Shown: positions 1 to 9,052 of the stretch, in pieces
Layout of the letters: each line of letters starts with the position of its first letter
How positions within the stretch are numbered: position 1 is the first letter of the stretch
DNA from: G963663775 sp963664255
Lineage (GTDB): Bacteria; Bacillota; Clostridia; Oscillospirales; Butyricicoccaceae
Direction: 5' to 3'
Length of the DNA stretch: 64,000 nucleotides
NCBI GenBank assembly: GCA_963664255.1
Contig: OY760938.1
Span: forward strand, 620,001 to 684,000
The notes under the pieces: generated by a model
Told to the model about the DNA's origin: nothing
Databases searched by the model: none
What the model saw: the letters and a program-made list of their open reading frames with translations, nothing else
Program-made: the position numbers and the translations under genes

Positions 1-508
1 AATCCTTTCCAATTTCATCTGCAATTTCTTTCACGCTTACATCACTGCTGAGCAAGCTTAAGATTTTCTGATAGCTTTCTGCAATCGTCGGTAGCTCATC
101 AATATTATTGATAAGGCTCAACAACTCCTTGGAGCGAAGCATATCCTCTGTGATAAACAGCTGTTCCACATATTTCAGCACTTCTTCATTGACCCAAGGC
201 TTTAGAATGTAGATTTTACCAATATTACGCACCAATGCCTGAATGATGGTCTGCTCTTCTGCATATCCACTCATAATCACGCGAATTATTCTAGGGTATT
301 TTTCCTTTACCTGTGATAGTAGCTCATATCCATCCATAACAGGCATACGCATATCACTTATGATTAAGTCGACCTCTTGCGTTTCCAACAATTCCAGTGC
401 TTCTTCGCCACTATTCGCCGTATAGATGTCATAATCTGTATCAAAAAAAGCACGAGATAACGAGCTTAAGATTTTCTTTTCATCATCCACCAACAAAATA
501 CTGCGCAT
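1..508 (-). CDS. Response regulator with receiver and HDOD domains (3' end beyond window)
   Basis: The gene starts at an ATG at 508 and runs off the left edge, so about 169 residues are visible. Residues 3-118 form a receiver domain with the acidic pair D8/D9 and the likely phospho-acceptor D52 in the motif SDMRMP. From about residue 135 the sequence (NIDELPTIAESYQKILSLL) matches the start of an HDOD domain, an HD-related output module that does not itself hydrolyse nucleotides. It is the last visible gene of a minus-strand set with the receiver protein and the hybrid kinase upstream; the gap to its neighbour is 14 nt. A phosphorylation-controlled scaffold or signalling output is the family expectation; the target is unknown. 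The output call rests on only about 35 residues. Confidence 0.8.
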   Translation of the reverse strand, partial: MRSILLVDDEKKILSSLSRAFFDTDYDIYTANSGEEALELLETQEVDLIISDMRMPVMDGYELLSQVKEKYPRIIRVIMSGYAEEQTIIQALVRNIGKIYILKPWVNEEVLKYVEQLFITEDMLRSKELLSLINNIDELPTIAESYQKILSLLSSDVSVKEIADEIGKD

Positions 509-522
509 ACAACCCCCTACTC

Positions 523-1584
523 TCATGATTCTTCTTGAACTGCCACAGCCTGTAGCTGCATTCCAAACACCAGCGTATCCTCTGCAAGCAATGCCTGAAA
601 ACTACCCTGACATTGCTGCATGGCTTTTTCGGCAATTTCGGTTAAAAAATCCATTTTTCGATGCAGTAAAGCCTGCGCATCACTTTCAGAGGACCTCGCA
701 GAAACCGCGTGCGGAATCTGCATCGACATACGGTATCCCTGCTCATCCGATGTCTTGATATAAAAATGTATTCCATCAGCGGATTCTTCCTCTCGAAACA
801 GCAGAAAGATTGCTTCCCAAATGGCCATGAGCAGCTGTACATTCATCTGCACCAGAAAATCATCCTGCAGCATTGTTTCCAGCTGCACTGCTCCATATAG
901 CTTCGGCAGTTGTTTGGACAATGTCAGTGTTAAGTCATTTGTGGACACCTGCACCTGCTCCTTGGTCAGCGCATATTGAAATTTTTGAAACAACGCTTGC
1001 TGTAACTGCATGAGAGCGGAAGCATCCTCCGCCGCTTGCAGCGGAATCCAATTCCCCATTGCAAGAATGGATTTTCCACACAAGCCCAATAGCTCGTTGT
1101 TCCTTTTGACAGATGCAATCGTACTTTTTGATTTTTTCAAGATATTTTGAAACATCCGATTCTGTGTTTCCAGCACTTCCTTATGGTGGGTATGCTCTTC
1201 CTTGAGCATATATAAATCAAGTGCCTGGTGTACCATGTGCATCAGTTCCTCAATTTGCCACGGCTTAGTAAGGAATTTGAAAATATCCACTTGATTGATG
1301 GTCGCCAAGATTTGTGAAAGCTGTGTATAACCTGACAACACAATTTTAATGGTATTGGGCCATCTTTCCTTAATGATTTGCAGCAAATCCAAACCCGTCA
1401 TTGCCGGCATACGCATATCGGTGACAATCACGTCCACGCGCTCTTGCTCCATCATCGCAATGGCTCCTGCACCGCTGGACGCGAACAGTGCCTTAAACTC
1501 CTCATCAATCAACCCTCTGCGGATGGATTGCAAAATATTGACCTCATCGTCTACAAACAGTACTGTGCAATTTTCATACATCAT
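523..1584 (-). CDS. Response regulator receiver protein with uncharacterised C-terminal half
   Basis: 353 residues. Residues 7-125 are a receiver domain: VDDE acidic pocket at D12/D13, phospho-acceptor D56 in TDMRMP, conserved FLTKPW near residue 105. A helical linker follows (about 125-165), then roughly 190 residues I cannot assign; no DNA-binding, GGDEF, HD or kinase motif is visible there. The start ATG has AGAGGATGG about nine bases upstream. It lies 26 nt downstream of the hybrid kinase and 14 nt upstream of the receiver-HDOD gene, and its receiver resembles that of the latter. That suggests one phosphorelay with two successive receiver outputs. The C-terminal half may be a degenerate kinase-like or HDOD-like fold; this is a guess. 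Confidence 0.75.
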   Translation of the reverse strand: MMYENCTVLFVDDEVNILQSIRRGLIDEEFKALFASSGAGAIAMMEQERVDVIVTDMRMPAMTGLDLLQIIKERWPNTIKIVLSGYTQLSQILATINQVDIFKFLTKPWQIEELMHMVHQALDLYMLKEEHTHHKEVLETQNRMFQNILKKSKSTIASVKRNNELLGLCGKSILAMGNWIPLQAAEDASALMQLQQALFQKFQYALTKEQVQVSTNDLTLTLSKQLPKLYGAVQLETMLQDDFLVQMNVQLLMAIWEAIFLLFREEESADGIHFYIKTSDEQGYRMSMQIPHAVSARSSESDAQALLHRKMDFLTEIAEKAMQQCQGSFQALLAEDTLVFGMQLQAVAVQEES

Positions 1585-1610
1585 GCATCACCATCCTCTT
1601 GCCATTGTAC

Positions 1611-2906
1611 TCAGTCTTGCAGTGCATCCTGCGGCAACTGAATTATGAATCGTGTTCCCTTGCCCACTTCTGTTTTGACATCAATTTTGCCCTTGTGTTT
1701 GTTGGAAATAATATCATAGGATATGCTAAGGCCAAGCCCCGTTCCCTGTCCAACCTCTTTGGTTGTAAAAAACGGGTCGAAAATACGGTTTAGATATTTT
1801 TGCGGAATGCCGGGGCCATCATCCGAAATTTCCAGATGCACCATGTGTCCCTTTTCTTCTGCATGAATTTTGATATGACCCATGTCACTTCTCTGCTGCG
1901 ATTTAATCGCCTGCCCTGCATTTACCAACAGATTGATGAGCACCTGCCCAATTTGCACCTTATTGCAATACACCTGAATATCCTCTGGAATATCTGTATC
2001 TACATTAGACACATATTTCACCTCATTATAACTGATGAGAATGACTTGTTCCACCAAATCTTTGAGGTTATAAAACGCTTTTTCCTCATTTTTTTCACTG
2101 CGTGCAAATGTGCGAAGGGACTGCACAATATTCGTCACACGCTGAATGCCATCCAGGGAATCTGTCATGATGCCATCCAACTCCTCCATGATAAATGCAA
2201 TTTTCAGACGCCGTTTGGCTTGTGCACATTCCTGCGCAATGGTGCTCCACCGAGGGTCTTCACTGTGCTGCAATGCATCCAAAGCCGTTTCTGTCGTCCC
2301 AAAATATTCTTCAATCCGCTTTAAATATTTCACCAGCGTTTCAAAATTGCTGCTGACAAACCCCATAGGATTGTTGATTTCGTGGGCAATCCCTGCCGCT
2401 AACTGACCGATTGCCGCCATTTTTTCTGAATTGAGCAGTGTATATCGTGTTTTCACGAGCTTTGCATTGATTTCCTTCAATTCAATATTCTGATTTGAAA
2501 TCTTTGACAAAACCTCCTGCAATCGTTTGGTTTTTCTTCTGTTATCAATCGCCGCATTGACACGTGCGTTGAATTCAATCGGATGTATGGGTTTGTTGAT
2601 ATAATCAGACGCACCCAATGCAAAACATTTTTTGAAACTTTCTGCATCAGATAAGGATGTGAACATCAAAATGGGCAAATCATCATATTGGTGCTCTGCG
2701 CGAAGCAGCTCCAACACCTGAAATCCGTCAAATTCCGGCATAACGACATCCAACAACAAAACATCAATGTCGTTTTGTGCAATGAGCGACTTCACGTTCC
2801 GCGGCGCAGAGGACAGCACAATTTTATCTACATCCTGCATCACTTTCAAATATTGTTCTGTGATTCCCAGATTGGTCTTGCTGTCATCGATTACAAGAAT
2901 ATTCAT
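1611..2906 (-). CDS. Hybrid receiver-histidine kinase
   Basis: 431 residues from the ATG at 2906, chosen because GGAAGGGGCGG lies just upstream and the receiver fold begins at residue 2 (NILVIDDS); a further upstream start would add unrelated sequence. Order of domains: receiver (about 1-120, acidic pair D7/D8, phospho-acceptor D53, KPIHP), short coiled linker, HisKA dimerisation/phosphoacceptor helix with H175 in AHEINNP, then an HATPase domain to the C terminus (DDGPGIPQKYLNRIFDPFFTT and the GTGLGLSIS lid). There is no membrane segment, so it acts in the cytoplasm, probably driven by phosphoryl input to its own receiver. First gene of the three-gene minus-strand signalling operon. Confidence 0.85.
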   Translation of the reverse strand: MNILVIDDSKTNLGITEQYLKVMQDVDKIVLSSAPRNVKSLIAQNDIDVLLLDVVMPEFDGFQVLELLRAEHQYDDLPILMFTSLSDAESFKKCFALGASDYINKPIHPIEFNARVNAAIDNRRKTKRLQEVLSKISNQNIELKEINAKLVKTRYTLLNSEKMAAIGQLAAGIAHEINNPMGFVSSNFETLVKYLKRIEEYFGTTETALDALQHSEDPRWSTIAQECAQAKRRLKIAFIMEELDGIMTDSLDGIQRVTNIVQSLRTFARSEKNEEKAFYNLKDLVEQVILISYNEVKYVSNVDTDIPEDIQVYCNKVQIGQVLINLLVNAGQAIKSQQRSDMGHIKIHAEEKGHMVHLEISDDGPGIPQKYLNRIFDPFFTTKEVGQGTGLGLSISYDIISNKHKGKIDVKTEVGKGTRFIIQLPQDALQD

Positions 2907-3124
2907 AGATACCGCCCCTTCCACAACGCCGATACTTCCTCTAATAATGCGAACTGTTGCTATATTTAGTATAGCGCATTTTTTCATTTGAAACAATATT
3001 TTATTCCAAAACAACATTTTTTTGTATGGTTTTACAAATTCCGCAATCCACATTTTCCAGAGAACGCATCCGCACCGTCTGTTATTTCTCTGGAAATCAT
3101 TTTCTTTTTTTCTCCGTTTTCGGC

Positions 3125-3168
3125 AAAAAAGCATCCCGTCAAGATCACATTCCTGACGAGATACTTTT
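3125..3168 (-). terminator. Rho-independent terminator of the fructose PTS operon
   Basis: Read on the minus strand, AGTATCTCGTCAGGA pairs with TCTTGACGGGATGCT across a short loop and is followed by a run of six T. It sits 15 nt after the ptsI stop codon and upstream of the hybrid kinase gene, so it should separate the two minus-strand operons. Confidence 0.85.
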
Positions 3169-3182
3169 TATGAATCACCACT

Positions 3183-4919
3183 TCACTCTCTTTTTTCTGA
3201 TGCAAAGTTCTGCAAAAGCGCGTGCACCTCTTTTGCCGTGCGGCAGCGAATGGCTTGTTCCACCAATTTCTTGCATTCTTGTGTGTTTTGCCGATGCACC
3301 AAATGCTTGATTTGCGGAATTCTGCTTGCCGGCATACTGATTTCATCCATTTGCAGACCAATATGCAATGCAACCGCATCCGTTTCTGCACCCATGTTTC
3401 CACATACACCGACCGGAATGCCTTCTGCATGGGCTGCATCGCTCACCATCTTTATCAAGCGTAAAATGGCAGGGTTGCAATAATCATACAAATAGGCTAC
3501 TTTTTCGTTCCCACGGTCTGCCGCAAGGGTGTATTGAATCAAATCATTGGTGCCGATGCTGAAAAAGTCCACTTCCTTCGCCAAAAGGTCTGCCATCACC
3601 GCCGCAGACGGAATTTCAATCATGATGCCAACCTGAATCTGCTCGTCATAGGCAATCTGACGTTCCTGCAGCTGTGCCTTTGCTTCTTCCAGCATTTTTT
3701 TTGCAGCCAAAAGCTCTTCTACGCCCGAAATCATCGGAAACATGATTTTAAGTTTACCAAATGCACTGGCTCTTAGAATTGCACGCAGCTGCGTCAAAAA
3801 CAGCTCTTTTTGCTCCAAACAGACACGAATCGCGCGATAACCCAAAAATGGGTTTTCTTCCAGTGCAATCGGAATGGCTTTGATGGGCTTATCCCCGCCC
3901 ACATCCAGTGTCCGAAGAATCACTTCTTTGCCTTGATACAGCTGCGCCACCTTTTGATATTCCGCAAACTGCTCGTCCTCACTGGGCAAGGTGTCCCGCG
4001 CAAAATAGATGGATTCTGTGCGAAACAGTCCAACACCCTCACTGCCTTGCTCCACGGCATATGCTGCATCCTTTGCAGAACCAATATTGGCACCCACCTG
4101 CAAGCGATAACCGTCTGCGGTTTCGGTTTCCACCGTCAGATACTGCTGGAACATGGCTTGCTCTTTTTGTTCCGCCTGCATTTTTTCTTGATATGCAGCA
4201 ATGGTTTCCGGCTCGGGATGTACAATACACACCCCTTGCTTACCATCTACAATCATTACATCCCCGTTTTGCATAACATCTACCGCATTTTCCATGCCGA
4301 CAACTGCTGGAATCGCCAAAGACCTTGCAAAAATGGAGGTATGCGATGTAACACCGCCTTTTTCCGTAACGAATGCCAATACCACATTTTTATCCAGCTG
4401 CACCGTTTCCGTAGGTGATAAATCATCGGCAACTAAAATCACAGGCTCCTGTATCGCTGACAAATCCAGTCGGCTGCCGCCGCATAAAATCGCCAAAAGG
4501 CGGTTGCCTGCGTCCCGCACATCGGCTGCGCGCTCCTGCATATAGGTGTTTTTCATGTTTTCAAAAATGGCTGCAAATTGTTCCGCAACCTGCTTCACCG
4601 CTTTTTCTGGTGAAAATAGCTTTTTCTGTATCAGTTTCTTCATTTCCGGCAAAAATGCAGGGTCCGCAAGCATACTCTTTTGCCCTTTCAGCACCCCCAG
4701 CTTATCTTCGCTGAGTGTTTGCGCCGAACGGATAATCAATGCATCCAGCTCTATCTGCGCTTGCTCCACGGTTGTCTGCAGCCGTTCCAGTTCCGTTGGA
4801 ATCTCCGTTTCGTGCAGGAATCGGTCTGTATCGATGGCGGATTCATGCTGATAGACCAAGGCTTTTCCGATTCGAATACCTTCTGAAACCCCGATTCCTT
4901 TTAATATTCTTTCAGCCAT
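3183..4919 (-). CDS. ptsI: PTS enzyme I (phosphoenolpyruvate-protein phosphotransferase)
   Basis: 578 residues, the usual length of EI. It takes the phosphoryl group from PEP and passes it to HPr, the first general step of PTS sugar uptake, in the cytoplasm. The N-terminal half carries the swivelling phosphohistidine domain with the active H193 in GGVTSHTSIFARS. The C-terminal half is the PEP-utilising TIM barrel (GLFRTESIYFARDTLPSEDEQ, VGIMIEIPSAA, DFFSIGTNDLIQYTLAADR, and the catalytic cysteine region PVGVCGNMGAE). The start has GGAGGGAAAGGC before the ATG. It is the last gene of the fru operon, 49 nt after ptsH, and is followed by a strong terminator. Confidence 0.97.
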   Translation of the reverse strand: MAERILKGIGVSEGIRIGKALVYQHESAIDTDRFLHETEIPTELERLQTTVEQAQIELDALIIRSAQTLSEDKLGVLKGQKSMLADPAFLPEMKKLIQKKLFSPEKAVKQVAEQFAAIFENMKNTYMQERAADVRDAGNRLLAILCGGSRLDLSAIQEPVILVADDLSPTETVQLDKNVVLAFVTEKGGVTSHTSIFARSLAIPAVVGMENAVDVMQNGDVMIVDGKQGVCIVHPEPETIAAYQEKMQAEQKEQAMFQQYLTVETETADGYRLQVGANIGSAKDAAYAVEQGSEGVGLFRTESIYFARDTLPSEDEQFAEYQKVAQLYQGKEVILRTLDVGGDKPIKAIPIALEENPFLGYRAIRVCLEQKELFLTQLRAILRASAFGKLKIMFPMISGVEELLAAKKMLEEAKAQLQERQIAYDEQIQVGIMIEIPSAAVMADLLAKEVDFFSIGTNDLIQYTLAADRGNEKVAYLYDYCNPAILRLIKMVSDAAHAEGIPVGVCGNMGAETDAVALHIGLQMDEISMPASRIPQIKHLVHRQNTQECKKLVEQAIRCRTAKEVHALLQNFASEKRE

Positions 4920-4968
4920 GCCTTTCCCTCCTGTACGATTTTTGGTGTGTCATCCTTGAAAACACGAC

Positions 4969-5235
4969 CTATTCACCAAAATTATTTGCAAACAATGCCG
5001 CAACCGCTTCCATCGCAGCAGCTTCGTCGACTCCATCCGCGGTCACTTCCACGGTTTCACCGCCTTCAATGCCCAAGCTCATCAGTGCCAAGATGCTTTT
5101 CGCATCTGCTTCCTCGTCTTCTCCCTTGATGAGCTTCACTTCAGCGGTAAACGGTGTCATCGCTTCCATCAAAACCTGTGCCGGTCGGAGATGAAATCCC
5201 TCTGCACAGCCCATAACAAATGTTTTCTGCAACAT
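4969..5235 (-). CDS. ptsH: HPr phosphocarrier protein
   Basis: 88 residues from the ATG at 5235; an in-frame extension upstream is not HPr-like. HPr shuttles phosphate from enzyme I (His15-P) to sugar-specific IIA domains. H15 is seen in GFHLRPAQ, and the regulatory serine used by HPr kinase in Firmicutes aligns with S47 in DAKSILALMSLG, so both PTS transfer and a catabolite-repression role are possible. The usual GxHARPA is GFHLRPA here, a mild variant. It lies between the fructose IIA gene and ptsI, so the general PTS proteins are co-transcribed with the fructose genes rather than standing alone. Confidence 0.95.
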   Translation of the reverse strand: MLQKTFVMGCAEGFHLRPAQVLMEAMTPFTAEVKLIKGEDEEADAKSILALMSLGIEGGETVEVTADGVDEAAAMEAVAALFANNFGE

Positions 5236-5272
5236 ATACCTTGCTTCCTTTCCCGAAAACGCTTTTGCGCCA

Positions 5273-5731
5273 TTATGCCTCAATCGACTTGATGATTTCC
5301 AAAATTTCTTCCGCAGTTGTTGCCTTGTCCAGCTGTTCTCTGAACTCTTCATGCATCAGCTTTTTGGAAATGGCAATCAAAATTTTCAAATGGTCGTTTC
5401 CTGCATTTTCCTGCGGTACGCCAATCAAAAAAACGCTTGTCACAGGATTTCCGTCAAACGAATCCCAGTCGACAGGGGTTTTCAGATGTGCATATGCCAC
5501 ACACGGTTTCGCCACGCCGTCTGATTTGCCATGTGGAATGGCAACGCCAAAACCAATTCCCGTGGTGCCCTTTGCCTCGCGCTCCTGCACAGCAGTTGTA
5601 TACTGCTGCTGATTTGCAATATATCCGCCCTTTACCATGCCATCAATCATAGCGGTAAGTGCTTCCTCACGGCTGGCTGCCTCCAGCCCCATAAAAATAA
5701 TGTCCTGATTCATGATGCCTGTGATATTCAT
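5273..5731 (-). CDS. PTS fructose-type EIIA protein
   Basis: 152 residues from the ATG at 5731, which has GGGAGGACTGGAAT directly before it. It is an EIIA of the fructose/mannitol superfamily: the active histidine is H67 in GVAIPHGKSDGV, and the KGTTGIGFG and FLIGVP segments are typical. It accepts phosphate from HPr and hands it to the IIB cysteine of the IIBC protein encoded just upstream. Fructose IIA is often fused to IIBC or HPr; here it is a separate short protein. The 76-nt gap to the IIBC gene contains a perfect 11-bp inverted repeat. Confidence 0.95.
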   Translation of the reverse strand: MNITGIMNQDIIFMGLEAASREEALTAMIDGMVKGGYIANQQQYTTAVQEREAKGTTGIGFGVAIPHGKSDGVAKPCVAYAHLKTPVDWDSFDGNPVTSVFLIGVPQENAGNDHLKILIAISKKLMHEEFREQLDKATTAEEILEIIKSIEA

Positions 5732-5761
5732 ATTCCAGTCCTCCCGCGTATTTTCGCCATA

Positions 5762-5791
5762 GCGGCTCCGCACACAAACCTGCGGAGCCGC
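5762..5791. repeat. Perfect inverted repeat (hairpin) between IIBC and IIA genes
   Basis: GCGGCTCCGCA at 5762-5772 is followed after 8 nt by TGCGGAGCCGC at 5781-5791, an 11-bp stem. On the transcribed (minus) strand it is preceded by an A-run and not followed by a T-run, so it is not an ordinary terminator of the operon. It may protect an mRNA end or uncouple IIA-HPr-EI expression from the upstream genes. On the plus strand it is followed by eight T, but no plus-strand gene ends here. Confidence 0.7.
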
Positions 5792-5807
5792 GTGTTTTTT
5801 TTGATGC

Positions 5808-7181
5808 TTATTCAGCAACTTTGTCTTTCTTCAGCATCATGAGCAAGCCTGCGGTGACGATAGAACCAATTAAAATCGCCGCCAGATAACCCAGCACGTT
5901 GCTGACTGCATTCGGAATCAGCATCACGAACAAGCCGCCATGCGGTGCTCTCAACAGACATCCAAATGCCACCGACAGACCGCCTGCAATGGCAGAACCC
6001 ACCATACAAGACGGAATGACACGCAAGGGGTCGGATGCTGCAAACGGAATCGCGCCCTCTGTGATGAAAGACAGTCCCAACACCAACGCCGCTTTTCCAG
6101 CTTCGCGTTCTTCTGCATCAAACTTTTTCTTTGCAAGGAAGGTTGCAATAGCAATACCAATCGGAGGCACCATGCCGCCTGCCATGACGGCTGCCATCGG
6201 CGCATAGATGCTGCTGGCAATCAGTGCCGTACCCACTGTATAGGCAGCTTTGTTAATCGGTCCGCCCATATCGGTTGCCATCATACCGCCCATAATTGCA
6301 CCCAGTAAAACGGCATTAACTGTGCCCATATTTTTGAGCCATTCCACCAGTGCATTAAGCAGCATTGCCAAGGGTGTGCCAATGACAAAAATCATCAGCA
6401 GTCCGACAACCAAGGTTGCTAAAACCGGAATAATCAAAATCGGCTTTAGGCTTTCCAATGCCTTTGGCAACGGGAACTTTTCTTTGATGAGCTTTGCAAC
6501 ATAGCCTGCCAAAAAGCCTGCAAAGATGCCGCCAAGGAAGCCTGCGCCCAACGTGCTGGACAGCGAGCCGCCAATCAAGCCAGGTGCAAGACCTGGGCGG
6601 TCAGCGATGGAATACGCAATATAGCCTGCCAGCACGGTGACCATTAGACCCATTGCAGAACCGCCAATGGTTTTCAGTGCCCATGCCAGTGTGCCTTCTT
6701 TTTCAAAAGCATAAATGCCAAATAGGAAGGAAAATGCAATCAATAATCCGCCTGCAACAACAATCGGAATCATAAACGATACGCCGGACATCAGGTGCTT
6801 GTAGGGGCCGGTGCGCTGTGCGCTTTGCTCGGCTTTCATTTTTTGGACATTCTCCATATAGGTTTCTGCACCCGAAGCCTGCATTTCCAACGCCTGTGTG
6901 ATCAGCGTATCAGGGTCTTTGATTGCCGCACCCGTACCGACCTTCACAATCGGCTTGCCTTGGAATCTTGCTTCATTGGCATCCATGTCCGCTGCGATAA
7001 TAATCGCATGCGCCTCGGCAATTTCCGCATCTGTCAACTCATTTTCTACGCCTACAGAACCTCTGGTTTCCACTTTGATGGAAACTCCTTTTGCCTGCGC
7101 CGCTTTTTGCAGTGCCTCCGCTGCCATATAGGTATGGGCAATACCCGTTGGGCAAGCTGTTACAGCCAAAAGCTTTTTCAT
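5808..7181 (-). CDS. fruA: PTS fructose transporter subunit IIBC
   Basis: 457 residues. The IIB domain is at about 1-100 with the phospho-cysteine C10 in TACPTGIAHT; a linker is followed by the multi-helix IIC channel domain (about 130-450). The Gly/Ala-rich hydrophobic segments LAPGLIGGSL, GAIMGGMMATDMGGPINKAA and EGAIPFAASDP are typical of fructose IIC. It imports fructose and releases fructose-1-phosphate, the substrate of the adjacent fruK product. The ATG is preceded by AAGGGAGGAATTTTT. The gene lies 21 nt after fruK in the same operon. The IIA domain is absent from this polypeptide and is supplied by the next gene. Confidence 0.95.
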   Translation of the reverse strand: MKKLLAVTACPTGIAHTYMAAEALQKAAQAKGVSIKVETRGSVGVENELTDAEIAEAHAIIIAADMDANEARFQGKPIVKVGTGAAIKDPDTLITQALEMQASGAETYMENVQKMKAEQSAQRTGPYKHLMSGVSFMIPIVVAGGLLIAFSFLFGIYAFEKEGTLAWALKTIGGSAMGLMVTVLAGYIAYSIADRPGLAPGLIGGSLSSTLGAGFLGGIFAGFLAGYVAKLIKEKFPLPKALESLKPILIIPVLATLVVGLLMIFVIGTPLAMLLNALVEWLKNMGTVNAVLLGAIMGGMMATDMGGPINKAAYTVGTALIASSIYAPMAAVMAGGMVPPIGIAIATFLAKKKFDAEEREAGKAALVLGLSFITEGAIPFAASDPLRVIPSCMVGSAIAGGLSVAFGCLLRAPHGGLFVMLIPNAVSNVLGYLAAILIGSIVTAGLLMMLKKDKVAE

Positions 7182-7202
7182 AAAAATTCCTCCCTTGGTA
7201 TG

Positions 7203-8171
7203 TTAAAATATATTAAAATAGGGAATTAATTGAAGTGTATTGACCGCAACAAACTGCAAGGATTGCTGTACCTCGGTCAATGTGCAGGTTTGTGTGCCTT
7301 CCTTGGATGCCGTAATCGTCCCTGCGGCGGTTGTGATTTTGGCAATGTCATATAAGGATGCTTGGTGTACGAGGCTATATGCCAAGGCGGCCACCATGGA
7401 ATCGCCCGCGCCAGTTGCACTTTTCACGGGAATGTGCCACGAATCCACCTGATATGCTTCCTCACGCCCGACAACCACAGCACCATCTGCTCCCATTGAA
7501 ACAATTACAACAGAAATGCCGGTTTGTATCAGCTCTCGCGCTGCCGCGGCAACCGCAGCTTTGCTTGTGAATTGTTTTCCAGTTAGCATTTCCAACTCAT
7601 GCAGGTTTGGCTTCACGGCATACGGGACTGCCTGTATGCCTGCTGCGAGTGCTGCTCCATCTGCATCCAGAATGGCTTTGACCCCATTCGCCTTCGCCAG
7701 CGTGATGCATTCCGCATAAAATTGCTTGGGCACCCCAGGGGGCAGGCTTCCACTCAGCACGACAACCGCGGTCTGCTCCATCGCCTGCTGAAATCTCTGC
7801 TGATATTCTGCCAAGGCTTCTGCCGTCACAGAAAATCCGGTTTCGTTCAACTCGGTCATTTTATGCACGCTTTCATCGAAAATCTTCAAATTCGTGCGTG
7901 TTTCTCCTGCAATTTCTAAAAAATCCTGCGCAATTTCTGCCTCTTTCAATCGATTTAATAGAAATGCGCCTTGATTTCCGGCGATTAAACCTGTCACCAA
8001 GACATTTGCGCCAAAATCCTTCAGTACCTTGGCAACATTGATGCCCTTTCCGCCAGCATCCACTCGTGTGCGAAGTGCTCGATTCAAGCCAAACTGTGTC
8101 CAGCCATCCACGGTAATGGTCTTGTCCACGGAAGGATTCAGCGTGACGGTCACTATTTTATGTTGATTCAT
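7203..8171 (-). CDS. fruK: 1-phosphofructokinase
   Basis: 322 residues, PfkB/ribokinase family. It phosphorylates fructose-1-phosphate to fructose-1,6-bisphosphate. The substrate-binding start (TVTLNPSVDKTI), the GGKGINVAKVL signature near residue 40 and the ATP-site/catalytic-base motif SATGAGDSMVA near residue 250 are all present. The start codon follows AGGGAGGTTTATGC. It sits 12 nt after fruR and 21 nt before the IIBC gene, in the standard order of fructose operons. Tagatose-6-phosphate kinase is a close relative, but the IIBC partner argues for fructose. Confidence 0.95.
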   Translation of the reverse strand: MNQHKIVTVTLNPSVDKTITVDGWTQFGLNRALRTRVDAGGKGINVAKVLKDFGANVLVTGLIAGNQGAFLLNRLKEAEIAQDFLEIAGETRTNLKIFDESVHKMTELNETGFSVTAEALAEYQQRFQQAMEQTAVVVLSGSLPPGVPKQFYAECITLAKANGVKAILDADGAALAAGIQAVPYAVKPNLHELEMLTGKQFTSKAAVAAAARELIQTGISVVIVSMGADGAVVVGREEAYQVDSWHIPVKSATGAGDSMVAALAYSLVHQASLYDIAKITTAAGTITASKEGTQTCTLTEVQQSLQFVAVNTLQLIPYFNIF

Positions 8172-8183
8172 GCATAAACCTCC

Positions 8184-8978
8184 CTATTCGTTGGATACTT
8201 CATCTGCACTGACCAGATACAGCTTTGTGTGCTGCTTTTCAATCGCTGTTTTCTGCGCATCTGAAATGGAATCTCCTGTAATCAATCCATCGACATCTGC
8301 CAACGTCCCAAATTTTGCGAAGGAAACATGTCCTACTTTGGAGTGGTCTGCCAGCACATATACCTGCTCTGCCACACGCATCATCTTTTGCTTGGTAGAT
8401 GCCTCCAACAGATTCGGTGTGGTGAAACCCATCTGCAAATCAAATCCATTGGTCGCCATAAACGCTTTGTCCACCCGAAAGCGGTCTAATGCGTCTTCTG
8501 CGCCAGGACCTACCAGTGCCATGGTGTTCTCTCGCAGGATACCGCCTGTAGACATCACCTGCAGCCCTTTGCAGCCAGAAAGCTTTTGCAGCAAGATGAT
8601 GGAATTGGTGATAATCGTCAATTCCTTGAACTGTGCCAGCTCCTGCGTCAAATACAGCGTTGTTGTGCCTGCATCTACAATCAGCGTATCCCCCTCTTGG
8701 ATGAATTCCGCTGCTTTTTTTGCAATTTTGGCCTTTTCGCTCCTGTATCGGTCTTCTTTCTCGCGGTAACTGGGTTCAAACCCTACCGGCTGCAGATAGA
8801 CTGCTCCGCCATGCGTTCTTTTCAGCAAATTCCTGTTCTCCAGTTCGCTCAAATCACGTCGAATGGTCGATTCAGATACTTGAAACAGGCTGCACAGTTC
8901 TTGCACCGATGCACGCGACTGTTCCTGCACATATTTGGATATTTTATGCAATCTTTCTTCTTCAAACATTTGCATCAT
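8184..8978 (-). CDS. fruR: DeoR-family transcriptional regulator of the fructose operon
   Basis: 264 residues. An N-terminal DeoR winged helix (about 5-60: VQELCSLFQVSESTIRRDLSELE) precedes a DeoR sensor domain with the phosphosugar-binding fold (DAGTTTLYLTQEL, ITNS, GPGAEDALD, DHSKVGHVSFAKFG). Members next to fruK are usually repressors released by fructose-1-phosphate, which is the expected role here. It is the first gene of the fru operon and so probably autoregulated; TCGTTT boxes lie just before its start. Internal ATGs at codons 2, 4 of the same reading frame make the exact start uncertain by a few residues. Confidence 0.92.
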   Translation of the reverse strand: MMQMFEEERLHKISKYVQEQSRASVQELCSLFQVSESTIRRDLSELENRNLLKRTHGGAVYLQPVGFEPSYREKEDRYRSEKAKIAKKAAEFIQEGDTLIVDAGTTTLYLTQELAQFKELTIITNSIILLQKLSGCKGLQVMSTGGILRENTMALVGPGAEDALDRFRVDKAFMATNGFDLQMGFTTPNLLEASTKQKMMRVAEQVYVLADHSKVGHVSFAKFGTLADVDGLITGDSISDAQKTAIEKQHTKLYLVSADEVSNE

Positions 8979-9002
8979 CCGCTTTCGCGAAACCCTTTCT
9001 GC

Positions 9003-9041
9003 TCGTTTTGCATAATCGTTTGTGATTGTTTATACTCGTTT
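9003..9041. promoter_or_regulatory. Candidate FruR operator: three TCGTTT boxes
   Basis: TCGTTT occurs at 9003-9008, 9016-9021 and 9036-9041 (AAACGA on the transcribed strand), the last two with TG following. They lie between the predicted promoter and the fruR start, a position where a DeoR-type repressor would block transcription. Spacings are 13 and 20 bp. Operator identity is inference from position and repetition. Confidence 0.5.
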
Positions 9042-9052
9042 GTGGTATCTAT

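Noticed and set aside
5762..5800. Plus-strand terminator at the fru hairpin
   Set aside because: No plus-strand gene exists upstream, so the T-run on that side has no transcript to end.
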